Of a DNA stretch of 64,000 nt, positions 15,714 through 27,023 are shown piece after piece. This stretch comes from DATGKG01 sp963851325 (GTDB taxonomy: Bacteria > Desulfobacterota > Binatia > Binatales > Binataceae): the NCBI GenBank assembly GCA_963851325.1, contig CAWKOR010000002.1, forward strand, positions 1 to 64,000. Reading direction: 5' to 3'. How positions within the stretch are numbered: the first letter of the stretch is position 1; the number at the start of each line of letters is the position of its first letter. The position numbers were made by a program, and so were the translations under genes. The notes beneath the pieces were generated by a model. That model was not told the DNA's origin and made no database searches. It saw only the letters and a list, made by a program, of their open reading frames with translations.

Positions 15714-15803
15714 TGGCGGAGGGGGTGGGATTTGAACCCACGAGGGACTTGCATCCCTGCCGGTTTTCAAGACCGGTGCCTTCAACCGCTCGGCCACCCC
15801 TCC
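15714..15803 (-). tRNA. tRNA-Ser (anticodon UGA)
   Basis: The minus strand folds as a class II tRNA: acceptor GGAGGGG, the anticodon stem CCGGT/ACCGG around loop CTTGAAA (anticodon TGA), a long variable arm, the T-arm GTGGGTTCAAATCCCAC and an encoded 3' CCA. It decodes UCA. Its 3' end faces the prophage repressor gene 43 bases away, the usual geometry for a tRNA used as an attachment site, although no integrase is present. Confidence 0.95.
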
Positions 15804-16117
15804 AAACGCCCTTTCGAATTAGTATAGCACTGCCGGGGATGCACCGTGCGATGCGGGACTGCTGCGGTCAATCCTGGCGCCGCGATCGGAGTTCAGGCGT
15901 AGGAAAGCCGGCGAGACGTCTTCATTCACCCGTCACTGCCCACAACCGCTTATGAGAGGGCGACGATCCGACTGCGGTGCGGCTCGATCTCCGCGGCGAG
16001 GGCAGGCGTAAATCTTCGCGGCCATAGACTCGCTACAAATTGTACATCCGCTCGCGGAAAATCCGCCGGCGCGATCGAGGTTCGAGCTTCAAGCGTTTTC
16101 CAACACCGACTTCCAGC
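15804..16117. other. Intergenic region, no gene seen
   Basis: About 310 bases between the 5' end of the tRNA and the amidohydrolase stop. It should hold the tRNA promoter. No open frame with a credible start, no RNA gene and no repeat is visible. Confidence 0.5.
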
Positions 16118-17389
16118 TCAAGCGGCGCGCGCGACGGCTTCGCCGGCCGTCAGATGACACTCGACGAATTTTCCATCCTTCATTATGACGTCGAGGTTCG
16201 CGCGATTCTGGAGCACTGAAATATCCTTGGTCGGATCGCCGTTGACCACGAGCAGGTCGGCAAGTTTGCCCGCTTCGATAGTGCCTAGCTCGTCCTTCAT
16301 CCCGAGCAGCTCGGCGCCGTTGCGAGTGGCCCAGCCGATCACATCAAGAGCCGAAATTCCGGCACCTTTGACGTAGGCCTCGAGCTCCTTGGCATAGTCG
16401 CCATGGGGCATCGAGCCGATCCCGAAATCGTCGCCAATGAGAAACTTCACACCGGCGGCATGAGCCTTAGGCACCATGCGGTACGAATGCTCAAGGCCGC
16501 GCTCCATCTCGCCCACCCCTGCAAACGCGGCCTTCCCGGTCCGCCGCTTATCTTCGACCATCATGTAGGGGAAGTAGAGGCTCGGGGTGACGAAGGTCCC
16601 CTGGTCGACCATGCGCTCGATGCATTCCTCGTCCATCATGTCGCAATGATCGATGACGTCGAACCTGGCGTCGAGTGCCGCGACGATACCGCGCTTGGAA
16701 ATGATGTGGCCGCGAATTTTCCTATGCCGTTCGTGCGCGGCATCCGCGGCAGATTTCATCTCCTCCGCTGTCATGGTCATGACATCCGCAGGCCACGGCA
16801 GACCGTGACCGCCGGTAGGATAGAGTTTGATGATGTCGACGCCCTGCTTGATCTCGTCGCGCACCGCTTTCCGGAACTCTTCCGGGCCGTCACAGATCAA
16901 ACTGAGTCCTTCCATCTGCAACTTCCACCAGCTCGGATGGAAATCGACCGAGTCGCCGGTGGTGACCACATCGCGTCCGCAGGCCATGAAGCGAGGTCCT
17001 GGGATGAGGCCTTGGTTGATCGCCTGTTTGAGGGTGACGTCGATATTGTGCAGCGTGCCCGCGCCGACCGCGCCGGTGAAGCCGCACCGCAAGAGCAACT
17101 CCGCATTTTTGGCCGCGACCAGGGTGAGCATCGTCGGCGAATGCTTCATTTCGATTTCCAGGAAGGTATCAACGTTGTCGTATGCGACGTGATAGTGGCA
17201 TTGCACCATCCCGGGCATCAGCGAGCGGCCCGCGAGATCGAAGACCACGTCGTTGGCGGAAGGCATGGGCACCTCGGCTCCGGCGGCCACTGCGGTAATG
17301 CGCCGGTCTTCGACTACGACGGTGGCGTTTTTGGTCGGTGCGTTGCGGCCATCGATCAGATTTGCGCGCTGGAAGAAAGTCCGTCCCAT
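16118..17389 (-). CDS. Metal-dependent amidohydrolase (imidazolonepropionase/dipeptidase-like)
   Basis: 423 aa from ATG 17389, preceded by GAGGACAA; the frame reaches 17470 but the extra residues do not resemble the family. The TIM-barrel metal site is visible: CHYH (H65, H67), a Lys in DIIKLYPTGG (K188, probably carboxylated), H228 in RGHII, H248 in VIDHCD and an Asp in LIGDDFG. The C-terminus has the composite beta-sandwich signature GTIEAGKLADLLVVNGDP. The substrate, a peptide or cyclic amide, is unknown. It is followed by an MDR dehydrogenase upstream on the same strand, 70 bases away, suggesting co-transcription. Confidence 0.88.
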   Translation of the reverse strand: MGRTFFQRANLIDGRNAPTKNATVVVEDRRITAVAAGAEVPMPSANDVVFDLAGRSLMPGMVQCHYHVAYDNVDTFLEIEMKHSPTMLTLVAAKNAELLLRCGFTGAVGAGTLHNIDVTLKQAINQGLIPGPRFMACGRDVVTTGDSVDFHPSWWKLQMEGLSLICDGPEEFRKAVRDEIKQGVDIIKLYPTGGHGLPWPADVMTMTAEEMKSAADAAHERHRKIRGHIISKRGIVAALDARFDVIDHCDMMDEECIERMVDQGTFVTPSLYFPYMMVEDKRRTGKAAFAGVGEMERGLEHSYRMVPKAHAAGVKFLIGDDFGIGSMPHGDYAKELEAYVKGAGISALDVIGWATRNGAELLGMKDELGTIEAGKLADLLVVNGDPTKDISVLQNRANLDVIMKDGKFVECHLTAGEAVARAA

Positions 17390-17459
17390 AGCATTTGTCC
17401 TCGCGTTTTTGGCGTTCGACTTCAACCCGGTTTCATTGTGAATGTGCAGGGTTTTCTCG

Positions 17460-18656
17460 CTACAACGCAAACGAGACTTTTACCGCGCCAGAAGTCTTTT
17501 TGGTCGATGCGTCGATCAGGGCTTCCCGATATTGCGCCAATCGATACTTGCGCGGCTTGACCGGCGTGAGGTCCGCGCGGCGCCTGGCCAACAACTCAAC
17601 CGCTCGTGCAAAAGTGTCGGCGCGCTTTCCCTGGTGCATTTCGAAGCCATAGGTCAGGCTGCCGATCACTTTTATTTCCTTGAGCCAAATCGGCGTCCAG
17701 TCCACCTGTTCGGGCATCGATGCGAGGCCGAGGATCACCACGCTTCCCTTCCCTCGCGTCATTCGCAGGGCCTGATTCAGCGTGCCCGAACTCGTGATGG
17801 TGTCGTACACGATGGGTACGCCGCCTGCGAGTAGCGCCCCGCCACCGGAAAGCTTGTGGACCTTGGTGTGCGCGAGTTCTCCGACCCGCGCCATCACGTC
17901 ATCGTTCTGCGCATCGATAGTGAAATCGGCGCCGAGGTCGCGGGCAAGCCGGGCCTGAAACGGATACTTCGCGACGCATGCAACTTTGCAGCGCGGCTCA
18001 ATAGCCTTGAGTGCCGCGACATTCATGAGCCCGATCGTGCCGGCGCCAATCACGACGACTAGTCCCTTCTTAGGCGGCGGATTGTTGAGCACTGCACGCA
18101 GGCACACCGCAAAGGGCTCGACCAGCGAAGCCTCATCGTCATCAATTTTGTCCGGCAACAGATGCACCCGATGGACCGGTGCGACGAAATATTCTCCCCA
18201 TCCTCCACCAGTGTCGCCGCATGAACCGATCAGCATGCCGGGCTTGAGGTGGCCGTCGGCCAGGTGCTCGCAGATTCCGAGATTGCCATTGCGACATTGC
18301 GGGCAAAGTTTCTTGATGCCGCGTTCCTTGCAACCCAACGAAGGATCGATCGAGACTCGTTGTCCCCGCCGGAGCCCTTTCACGCCCCGCGGCAAGGCTT
18401 CGACTTCTCCGAACAGCTCGTGGCCGGGAATCACCGGCAGATGAAAATACGGTTCCGCGGCTGGAAACGGCTTGGCGTGGAGAAAGCCCAGATCGCTGCC
18501 GCAGATACCGGCAATCCTGCTCTTGATAACCATCCAGTTCTTATTCGGTAAATCCGGGACCGGAACCTCCTTCAGCTCGAGTCGGGACAGGCCGGGCAAA
18601 AAATCCGGCGCGGTGTGACCGGCGACTGGCCGGTTGTGAAAAACAATTGCCTTCAT
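17460..18656 (-). CDS. Zinc-dependent MDR alcohol/polyol dehydrogenase
   Basis: The 398-aa product has the GroES-like N-terminal domain with the catalytic zinc site (GICGSDLGF, then GHELFGEVE), a cysteine-rich structural zinc lobe (CKERGIKKLCPQC, then C), and a Rossmann domain with VVVIGAGTIGLMNVAAL. It belongs to the threonine/sorbitol dehydrogenase branch, slightly longer than typical. It should oxidise an alcohol with NAD(P). It lies directly upstream of the amidohydrolase gene. Confidence 0.85.
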   Translation of the reverse strand: MKAIVFHNRPVAGHTAPDFLPGLSRLELKEVPVPDLPNKNWMVIKSRIAGICGSDLGFLHAKPFPAAEPYFHLPVIPGHELFGEVEALPRGVKGLRRGQRVSIDPSLGCKERGIKKLCPQCRNGNLGICEHLADGHLKPGMLIGSCGDTGGGWGEYFVAPVHRVHLLPDKIDDDEASLVEPFAVCLRAVLNNPPPKKGLVVVIGAGTIGLMNVAALKAIEPRCKVACVAKYPFQARLARDLGADFTIDAQNDDVMARVGELAHTKVHKLSGGGALLAGGVPIVYDTITSSGTLNQALRMTRGKGSVVILGLASMPEQVDWTPIWLKEIKVIGSLTYGFEMHQGKRADTFARAVELLARRRADLTPVKPRKYRLAQYREALIDASTKKTSGAVKVSFAL

Positions 18657-18760
18657 CTTCGATCCCCTCCAGCGCGGCGCCGTGTCTTGCCCGCCGCGAG
18701 CGCCCTTCCACCGTCATCCTATACGCCGGCTACGCGCCGGCTAAACGCCGCAAAATCGGA

Positions 18761-18793
18761 CCTGACCAGCACACTCATCCAGCACTGGTCAGG
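18761..18793. promoter_or_regulatory. Long-spaced inverted repeat upstream of ilvD
   Basis: CCTGACCAG and CTGGTCAGG are perfect 9-bp arms separated by 15 bases, in the 210-base gap between the divergent dehydrogenase and ilvD genes, about 75 bases before the ilvD start. It could be an operator or a leader-RNA hairpin. Two GCCGGCTA copies precede it at about 18725-18742. Confidence 0.45.
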
Positions 18794-18866
18794 CACCCAA
18801 ATTTACCGTTACTGTTAGCTACCCTCGTTTGTGAGGGCATCAGATAATAGATGGAGAGCTGCTGCG

Positions 18867-20549
<1,683 letters not shown>

Positions 20550-20571
20550 GCTGTCGGTCCAAGGGGGGATC

Positions 20572-21333
20572 GTGACAGGAAGGAAAACTTCGCAACTTTT
20601 GGCAGCGTGCGCCGCGCTGGCCCTGACGTTAGCCGTGGGGTTCACCAGCGCGCGTGCGCAAAGCGCCGGCGACGATTGGGAAGTCGTCGAGCGCACCACT
20701 ACTACGCGACCGACGACGCAAAGGCGCCTAAATGCCGGCGGGCAACTTGGATCGCTGAATGCGCAAAATGGCGCGCCGGCCGGAACCTTCATCGCATGCG
20801 GTGAGCCCGCGCGTCCGGCGCAGGAACCCTACAAATCGATCGTCGCGACCCTCAACCAGATGTGGGGCACACACGCGAAGATCTACGAATCGGTCACCCC
20901 GATGAGTCCCCACGCGTCGACCGGCGGATGCATTTTCTACAACAGCGAATTTCAACAGATGCTCACCAGCCGCTGGATGGGTATCACCGATGATGACCAG
21001 TTGCGGCCGATTCTCTACGCGATCAATGCACACGAGCTCGGGCACATCATTCATGGCGACCTGGGCGAGAAACGCGCCAATGTTCCGCTCGAAACCAAGG
21101 AACTCGAAGCCGACCGCTTCGCCGGTTACACGCTGTGGCGCCTCAACGTGAAACGCTTCGATGCCGCCGACACCGAGCATTACTACCAGGCGGTCGGCGA
21201 TGATTATGTCGGCGCCGCGGGCAGCCACGGCACCGGTAAGCAGCGCACCACCGCATTTCAGGAAGGATGGGACCTGGCGCGCACCGGAACTCGCGAAGAT
21301 AGCGCTCAGCGTCCCGCCGGCGGCCTGGACTAA
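20572..21333 (+). CDS. Secreted M48-like zinc metalloprotease
   Basis: 253 aa from GTG 20572, just after AAGGGGGG; the longer frame would overlap ilvD. Residues 1-30 are a signal peptide ending ARAQS. The zinc site is HELGH (H154, H158) with a second motif ELEAD (E177, D181), as in M48-type peptidases. It lacks obvious membrane helices and is shorter than HtpX. The likely location is periplasmic or extracellular. Substrate unknown. Confidence 0.78.
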   Translation: MTGRKTSQLLAACAALALTLAVGFTSARAQSAGDDWEVVERTTTTRPTTQRRLNAGGQLGSLNAQNGAPAGTFIACGEPARPAQEPYKSIVATLNQMWGTHAKIYESVTPMSPHASTGGCIFYNSEFQQMLTSRWMGITDDDQLRPILYAINAHELGHIIHGDLGEKRANVPLETKELEADRFAGYTLWRLNVKRFDAADTEHYYQAVGDDYVGAAGSHGTGKQRTTAFQEGWDLARTGTREDSAQRPAGGLD

Positions 21334-21348
21334 GGGAAGCCTCGCGCG

Positions 21349-22563
21349 TCAGTCGGCGATCGCCGAGTAGATGATATTTTTGAGCTGGCCGCGGAAGTTG
21401 AACGTCGCCGACGGCATCAGTTGCGTCATGAACACCGCGACCAGGTCCTCCTTGGGATCCACCCAGAAAATCGTCGAAGCCGCACCGCCCCAATAGTAGT
21501 CGCCCGCACCGAGCGTGCCCGCCTCGACCTCGCCCAGCGTCATCGCGAAGCCGAGCCCGAAGCCTACGCCCTCGTATGCGGTTTCGGAGAACGCGCCAAT
21601 CGCCAACGATGCGAGATCCTTGCCGCCCACGAGGTGGTTGCGATGCATCAACTCCAGGGTGCGCGAGCCGAGGATGCGGTTACCGTCGAGCTCGCCGCCG
21701 CGCCGCAGCATTTCGCAGAAGCGGAAATAGTCCGCCGTCGTGCCGGTGAGTCCTCCGCCACCGGAGAAGAAAGTCGGCTGCTTCAGGTATGGGCTGCGCT
21801 CGGGATCGTCGATCAGCTTCAGCGTCTTGTCGGGCTGGCGCTCATAGTTCGCCGCGAAGCGATCGAGCTTGCGTTCCGCCACCGAGAACGAAGTGTCCTT
21901 CATGTCGAGCGGATCGAAAATGTTTTCCTGCAAATACTGGTCAAATGGTTTTCTCGAGATGGCCTCGACCAGATAGCCGCACACATCGGTGGAATATGAA
22001 TACATCCAGCGCTCGCCGGGCGCGTATCGCAGCGGCACTCGGGCGAGCTTCTCGGCGAAGCTCGCGAGCGTCTCCCCCGCAGCGGCGCGATTGACGCCGA
22101 TCTCGCGATAGGCGCGATCGACGGGATGGTTGGTCGCGCCGTAGGTCAATCCGCCGGTGTGGCTGAGGATATGGCGCATCGTCATCGGTTTTTCGGGGGC
22201 GATCGTTTGCATGTTTGCGCCCTCGCCCGAGACCCAGACTTTGTGATCGCGCCATGCAGGGATGAATCGCGAGACAGGATCATTGAGCTGGAAGTGGCCC
22301 TGCTCATAAAGCGTCATCAGCGCGACGGAGGTGATCGGCTTCGACATCGAGTAGATGCGAAAAATCGTGTCGTCGGCCATCGCTTTGCGGCGCTCGCGAT
22401 CCATCAGGCCGAACGATTTGAAATATGCGACATGGCCATGACGCGCGACCAGCGTTTGGCATCCGGCGATCTTGCCGGACTCGATGTAGTTGCGATTCAA
22501 ATGATCGGTGATTCGACTGATGCGCTCAGGCACGAATCCCGCGCGCTTGGGTGCCACTTCCAT
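21349..22563 (-). CDS. Serine hydrolase of the class C beta-lactamase family
   Basis: The 404-aa product has the SxxK nucleophile motif SMSK (in RIYSMSKPITSVALM), a YSY triad segment (WMYSYSTDVCGYL) and HTGG plus a C-terminal GGAAS stretch. This is the EstB/PBP-type esterase group rather than a true beta-lactamase. No signal peptide is seen, so it is probably cytoplasmic. It is convergent with the metalloprotease gene, with only 15 bases between them. Confidence 0.88.
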   Translation of the reverse strand: MEVAPKRAGFVPERISRITDHLNRNYIESGKIAGCQTLVARHGHVAYFKSFGLMDRERRKAMADDTIFRIYSMSKPITSVALMTLYEQGHFQLNDPVSRFIPAWRDHKVWVSGEGANMQTIAPEKPMTMRHILSHTGGLTYGATNHPVDRAYREIGVNRAAAGETLASFAEKLARVPLRYAPGERWMYSYSTDVCGYLVEAISRKPFDQYLQENIFDPLDMKDTSFSVAERKLDRFAANYERQPDKTLKLIDDPERSPYLKQPTFFSGGGGLTGTTADYFRFCEMLRRGGELDGNRILGSRTLELMHRNHLVGGKDLASLAIGAFSETAYEGVGFGLGFAMTLGEVEAGTLGAGDYYWGGAASTIFWVDPKEDLVAVFMTQLMPSATFNFRGQLKNIIYSAIAD

Positions 22564-22626
22564 CGCGTAACCTCCGGCAATCGATGCCTCACAACTAGCC
22601 CGAACCGAGATACATTTCGAGGCCCG

Positions 22627-23544
22627 TCACTTGTGCGCGATGAACAGCGAGGCGGCCATGCTGAGCCCGATCGCGACCACGATCCATCGGACGGTTTTTC
22701 GCGGTAGCCGCCGCGCGATGACCGCGCCGCCGTATCCTCCGCATACTTGTGCGGCCGTCATCAGGATCGCTTCGGGCCAACTCACCGCGCCGCGCATCAC
22801 GAAGTAGACCGCCGCGACGCCATTGATGCAAAGGGCGAGGTAGTTTCGCAGCGCAAGCATGTGATGGATGTCGGTGAAGCCGAGCAGCCCGAACTCGGCG
22901 AGCATCAGGATGCCGATTCCAGCGCCAAAATATCCACCATAAATAGAAACGATAAACTGAAAGAAAAATGCAGTGCTCCATCCGGCGCTTTCGACCTCCG
23001 CGCCACCCGCCGCGTCGACGATCTGATCGACTTTCGCTCGTAGCGCCGCGCGGGTGATCACTTCCTGCGCGGCAAACAAAAGCGTCGCGCCCAGAATCAG
23101 GTATGGCACCGCCGCCGCGAACCATTTCCTCGGAGTATTGATCAGTAGGTAGGCGCCAATGATGCCGCCCGCCAAAGACGGAATTGCGAGCATCAGGGAA
23201 CGCGGCGTCGCAGTACTGAACTCGCGCCGAAAACCGAATAGGCTCGCCAGCGACCCCGGCCATAGCGAAACTGTGTTGGTAGCGTTGGCGACGATCGGAT
23301 TCATTCCGGTCCAGACCAGCGCGGGAAATGAAATCAGGGTGCCGCCTCCGGAGATCGAATTGATCGCTCCCGCGATAAACGCGGCCACGAAAATTACTGC
23401 GTAAGAAAAGAGCGTCACGCGGGCAACGTCTCGCGCGGGGAACCGGCCAGGTGGCCACGTGGTTGATGGCGAAAAATCATTCGCATCAAACTGCGCAAGT
23501 CTGGCCGCAAGTGCAACAGGTGAGGTTTCCTTGCCCGCGGTCAC
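22627..23544 (-). CDS. TSUP family (TauE/SafE) anion exporter
   Basis: The 305-aa product has about eight hydrophobic helices and the family features GAINSISGGGTLISFPAL near the first helix and a second repeat half with GGYFGAGIGILMLA. TauE/SafE proteins move sulfite, sulfonates or similar small anions. Start GTG 23544; a shorter start near 23418 would remove a non-conserved polar N-terminus. Confidence 0.88.
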   Translation of the reverse strand: MTAGKETSPVALAARLAQFDANDFSPSTTWPPGRFPARDVARVTLFSYAVIFVAAFIAGAINSISGGGTLISFPALVWTGMNPIVANATNTVSLWPGSLASLFGFRREFSTATPRSLMLAIPSLAGGIIGAYLLINTPRKWFAAAVPYLILGATLLFAAQEVITRAALRAKVDQIVDAAGGAEVESAGWSTAFFFQFIVSIYGGYFGAGIGILMLAEFGLLGFTDIHHMLALRNYLALCINGVAAVYFVMRGAVSWPEAILMTAAQVCGGYGGAVIARRLPRKTVRWIVVAIGLSMAASLFIAHK

Positions 23545-23592
23545 GTCGAAACGCTAGTTAGGAGAAATCGCCAATCGACATCGGGGTGCGAC

Positions 23593-24645
23593 GTGCTCAT
23601 AGGACAGGAAGTCACGGAAGTTCGCGCGAACCATCGCTTCGACGAAGCGCGCCTGGAAGCTTATCTGGTCGAAAAGTTACCGGGTTTTCGCGGCCCACTC
23701 GAAGTGCTGCAATTCGCTGGAGGCCAGTCGAATCCCACTTTCATGCTGCGGGCGGGAGAGGCACGCTTCGTCATGCGCAAGAAGCCGGCGGGCCAGTTGC
23801 TCCAGTCGGCGCATCAAGTCGAGCGCGAATACCGCATCATCACAGCGCTCGCGAATACTAGCGTCCCGGTGCCGCGTACGCATCTGCTATGCGTCGACCA
23901 GAGCATCATCGGCACGTCGTTCTTTGTCATGGAATATATTGAAGGGCGCATCTTCATCGATACCTTGCTGCCGGGGTTGAGCCGCGAGCAGCGCGCCGGC
24001 ATTTACGATTCGATGAATGACATGATGGCTCGGCTGCACCAGGTGGATTACAACGCGGTCGGGCTCGGCGACTATGGCCGTCCGCAGGCGTATATCCAGC
24101 GGCAAGTTTCCCGCTGGACCAAGCAATACGAGGCCTCGATCATTGATCCGATTCCCGAAATGGATCGGCTCATCGAATGGCTTCCGAAACACATTCCGGC
24201 TGAGGACGAGACTGCGATCGCGCACGGCGACTTCCGCCTTGGCAATCTGATTGTGCATCCGACCGAGCCGCGCATCATCGGGGTTCTCGATTGGGAGCTC
24301 TCGACGCTTGGGCATCCGCTCGCCGACCTGGCATGGAATTGCCTCGCGTATCATTATCCGCCGGGCACTGACGAGGGTGGAAATTTCGCCGACCACGATC
24401 TGAAGGAACTTGGCATCCCGAGCGAAGAGGACTATCTCGCCGCATACTGTCGTCGGACCGGCCGCGCCAACATTCCAGACTTCATGTTCTTCGTAGTGTT
24501 CTCGCTGTTCCGCGGCGCCGCGATCGCGCAAGGCATCGCGATGCGCGCGAAAATCGGAACCGCGAGCGCAGCCGACGCCGCCGAACGCGGCAAGCGTGCC
24601 GGCATCAGCGCACGCATCGCGTGGGAGCTCGCACAGAAGATCTGA
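23593..24645 (+). CDS. APH-type phosphotransferase (ACAD10/11-like)
   Basis: The 350-aa product is a choline/aminoglycoside kinase-fold enzyme: Brenner motif IAHGDFRLGNL, then VLDWELSTLGHPLADLAW. This subgroup is fused to or encoded beside acyl-CoA dehydrogenases and is thought to phosphorylate hydroxyacyl-CoA intermediates; that link is from general knowledge of ACAD10/11. Four tandem acyl-CoA dehydrogenases lie 9 kb downstream. The start GTG 23593 is divergent from the TSUP gene. Confidence 0.85.
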   Translation: MLIGQEVTEVRANHRFDEARLEAYLVEKLPGFRGPLEVLQFAGGQSNPTFMLRAGEARFVMRKKPAGQLLQSAHQVEREYRIITALANTSVPVPRTHLLCVDQSIIGTSFFVMEYIEGRIFIDTLLPGLSREQRAGIYDSMNDMMARLHQVDYNAVGLGDYGRPQAYIQRQVSRWTKQYEASIIDPIPEMDRLIEWLPKHIPAEDETAIAHGDFRLGNLIVHPTEPRIIGVLDWELSTLGHPLADLAWNCLAYHYPPGTDEGGNFADHDLKELGIPSEEDYLAAYCRRTGRANIPDFMFFVVFSLFRGAAIAQGIAMRAKIGTASAADAAERGKRAGISARIAWELAQKI

Positions 24646-24755
24646 GATCGCGCTGTCGATTACCTCGCAAGTAAGGTCCGCGTTTGCCCGGCGGGCCGAG
24701 TGACCGCATCCTGATGGTCGAAGCATCGAAGAAGCACTTCGACAAGGAGCCGGCC

Positions 24756-27005
24756 ATGTCCAATGAAGTATCCCAACGTCGTAGCGTTCCTCGTGTATGT
24801 CCGTTCTGCGAAGCGACATGCGGTCTGAGCGTCGAAGTCGAAGGCACCTCGATCGTCAGCATTCGCGGCGACAAACAGGATCCGTTCTCGCATGGCTACA
24901 TCTGCCCCAAGGCCCACGGCCTCAAGGAGATATACGAAGATCGCGATCGCCTGCGGCGTCCGGTGCGGCGGGTCGCGAATGGATGGGAGGAAATCTCCTG
25001 GGAACAGGCCTACGAGGAGGTCGCGTCGCGCTTACTCGCTATCCGCAAACAACACGGCAACAACGCGATCGGCGCATACCTCGGCAATCCGATCGTCCAT
25101 GACTTCGGATTCATGTACTTTCCTTTTCTGGCCCGCGCGCTCGGCAGCCGCAGCCTATTCAATGCCTCGGCCATCGATACCCTGCCGAAGGAAGTCTCCA
25201 CCGGCCTGATGTTCGGAGGACCGTTTCCCGCAACCATCACGGTACCGGACATCGACCGCACATACTTTCTTCTGATCATCGGCGCCAACCCGGTAATTTC
25301 GCATGGCAGCCTGATGACGATGCCGAACGCACCGGGCCGGCTAAGGTCCGTTCTAGATCGGGGTGGAAAGATTATAGTGATCGATCCTCGGCGCACCGAA
25401 ACGGCGAAGCTCGCCAGCGAGCATCATTTCATCAGGCCCGGCGCCGATGCCGCGTTTCTACTCGCGATGGTGCACACCCTTTTCGAAGAAGATCTCGTCG
25501 AGCTCGGCGCCGCGGACGGGCTGGTCGCCGGTCTCAGTGTGGTCGAGAACACCGCCCGCGAATTCGCACCCGAGGCGGTCGCGAGCTTTTGCGGCATCGC
25601 AGCTGAGGACATCCGGCGCATCGCGCGTGAGTTCGCCGGCGCGCCATCGGCGGTATGTTATGGCCGTCTCGGAACCTGCGTTCAGGAGTTCGGCACGCTC
25701 GCGAGTTGGGGATGCGATCTTCTGAATATTCTCAGCGGGAACCTCGATCGCCCCGGCGGCGCGATGTTCACTACTTGCGCCGTCACGCTGGCAGGACTGT
25801 CGAAGGGTAAGCCTTTCGAGCATGCGCGATGGAAGAGCCGGGTGAGCGGTCAGCCGGAATGCGGCGGGATGCTGCCATCCTCGACGATGGCCGAAGAAAT
25901 TTTGACACCCGGAACGGATCAGGTTCGCGCGATGATTCTCTTGATGACCAATCCGCTGCGTAGCGCCGCCAATTCGCGGCAGCTCGAAACCGCGTTTGCG
26001 CAGTTGGACTTCTTAGTCGCAGTGGATTTCTACATCAACGAAACGACCTGCCACGCGCACATCATCCTGCCGACGCCCTCGCCTGCGGAGCAGCCGCATT
26101 ATGAATACGGCCTCTATCACCTCACGGTGCGCAACGTGGCCAAATGGTCTTTTGCCGCGGTACCGGCTCCGGCCGAAACACCCGAAGCGTGGGAGGTGTT
26201 GTTGAACATCGGCGGACGACTGATGGGAATGGTTGGCGCTTCGACCAGGCAAATTGACGACGCCATCTTCGGTCAGCTCGCCACCACTTTGGTGAGGAAA
26301 AATGGAGCGTGGCCAGGGCTCACGATGGACGAGGTGAACAAGAAACTGGGCGACGTCTTCGGTCCCTCGCGTACCATCGATTTTCTGCTTCGCATCGGGC
26401 CGCATGGCGACGGCTTCGGACGCCGCCCCGAGGGCCTTTCACTTGCGAAGCTCCATGGCGCCGAACACGGTATCGACTTGGGACCGCTGGCGCCGCGGCT
26501 GCGCGAGATCATCAATACCGCGAGCGGAATGGTTGAACTTGCGCCACCGACCATGATCAACGATATCGCCAGGCTGGGCGTGCGCATGACCGATCGCGGC
26601 GGCGATTTGCTGTTGATCGGGCGGCGCAACCTGCGCACCAGCAATTCGTTCATGCACAATCTGCCGGCGTTGGTGAAAGGGCGGGATGTTTGCTCGCTTC
26701 ATATTTCACCGCGCGATGCGACGCGAATTGGAGTGACAGATGGAAGCTCGGCCCGGATCACCAGCCGCGTCGGCAGCATTGTCGCGCCAGTCGAAGTCAC
26801 CACGGATTTGATGCCGGGCGTCGTCAGCCTTCCGCACGGGTGGGGCCACAACGTCGAAGCCTCGCGCCTCAACGTCGCGAAAAAACACCCGGGCGTGAAT
26901 GCCAACGCGCTCACCGATGATCGCGCATACGACGTTGCGAGCGGAACTGCGGTCCTGTTCGGCACACCAGTAAGCATTGAGCCGGTGCTGGAACCGGGTG
27001 AATAA
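24756..27005 (+). CDS. Molybdopterin-dependent oxidoreductase (formate dehydrogenase/nitrate reductase family)
   Basis: 749 aa from ATG 24756 (AAGGAG upstream). The N-terminus binds a [4Fe-4S] cluster: CPFCEATC and a fourth Cys in GYICPKA. The Mo-bisMGD core follows (GANPVISHG, IVIDPRRTETAKLA, LSGNLDRPGGAMF), and a C-terminal dinucleotide-binding barrel contains RNLRTSNSFMHNLP and LPHGWGHN. It has no Tat signal, so it is cytoplasmic. The substrate is unknown. The Sec-containing AhpD-like gene begins 18 bases after its stop, suggesting one redox operon. Confidence 0.87.
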   Translation: MSNEVSQRRSVPRVCPFCEATCGLSVEVEGTSIVSIRGDKQDPFSHGYICPKAHGLKEIYEDRDRLRRPVRRVANGWEEISWEQAYEEVASRLLAIRKQHGNNAIGAYLGNPIVHDFGFMYFPFLARALGSRSLFNASAIDTLPKEVSTGLMFGGPFPATITVPDIDRTYFLLIIGANPVISHGSLMTMPNAPGRLRSVLDRGGKIIVIDPRRTETAKLASEHHFIRPGADAAFLLAMVHTLFEEDLVELGAADGLVAGLSVVENTAREFAPEAVASFCGIAAEDIRRIAREFAGAPSAVCYGRLGTCVQEFGTLASWGCDLLNILSGNLDRPGGAMFTTCAVTLAGLSKGKPFEHARWKSRVSGQPECGGMLPSSTMAEEILTPGTDQVRAMILLMTNPLRSAANSRQLETAFAQLDFLVAVDFYINETTCHAHIILPTPSPAEQPHYEYGLYHLTVRNVAKWSFAAVPAPAETPEAWEVLLNIGGRLMGMVGASTRQIDDAIFGQLATTLVRKNGAWPGLTMDEVNKKLGDVFGPSRTIDFLLRIGPHGDGFGRRPEGLSLAKLHGAEHGIDLGPLAPRLREIINTASGMVELAPPTMINDIARLGVRMTDRGGDLLLIGRRNLRTSNSFMHNLPALVKGRDVCSLHISPRDATRIGVTDGSSARITSRVGSIVAPVEVTTDLMPGVVSLPHGWGHNVEASRLNVAKKHPGVNANALTDDRAYDVASGTAVLFGTPVSIEPVLEPGE

Positions 27006-27023
27006 TTTCATCGAGACAGCATC

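Noticed and set aside
7635..15803. Insertion sequence or transposase in the prophage module
   Set aside because: No DDE transposase, Mu A/B-like or integrase frame was found on either strand.
16403..17560. 385-aa plus-strand reading frame
   Set aside because: Antisense shadow of the amidohydrolase, with no start signal or domain.
18761..18866. T-box riboswitch before ilvD
   Set aside because: No T-box sequence (AGGGUGGNACCGCG-like) is present; only a simple inverted repeat.
21349..22563. True beta-lactamase conferring resistance
   Set aside because: SxxK and Tyr motifs occur equally in EstB-type esterases, and there is no signal peptide for export.
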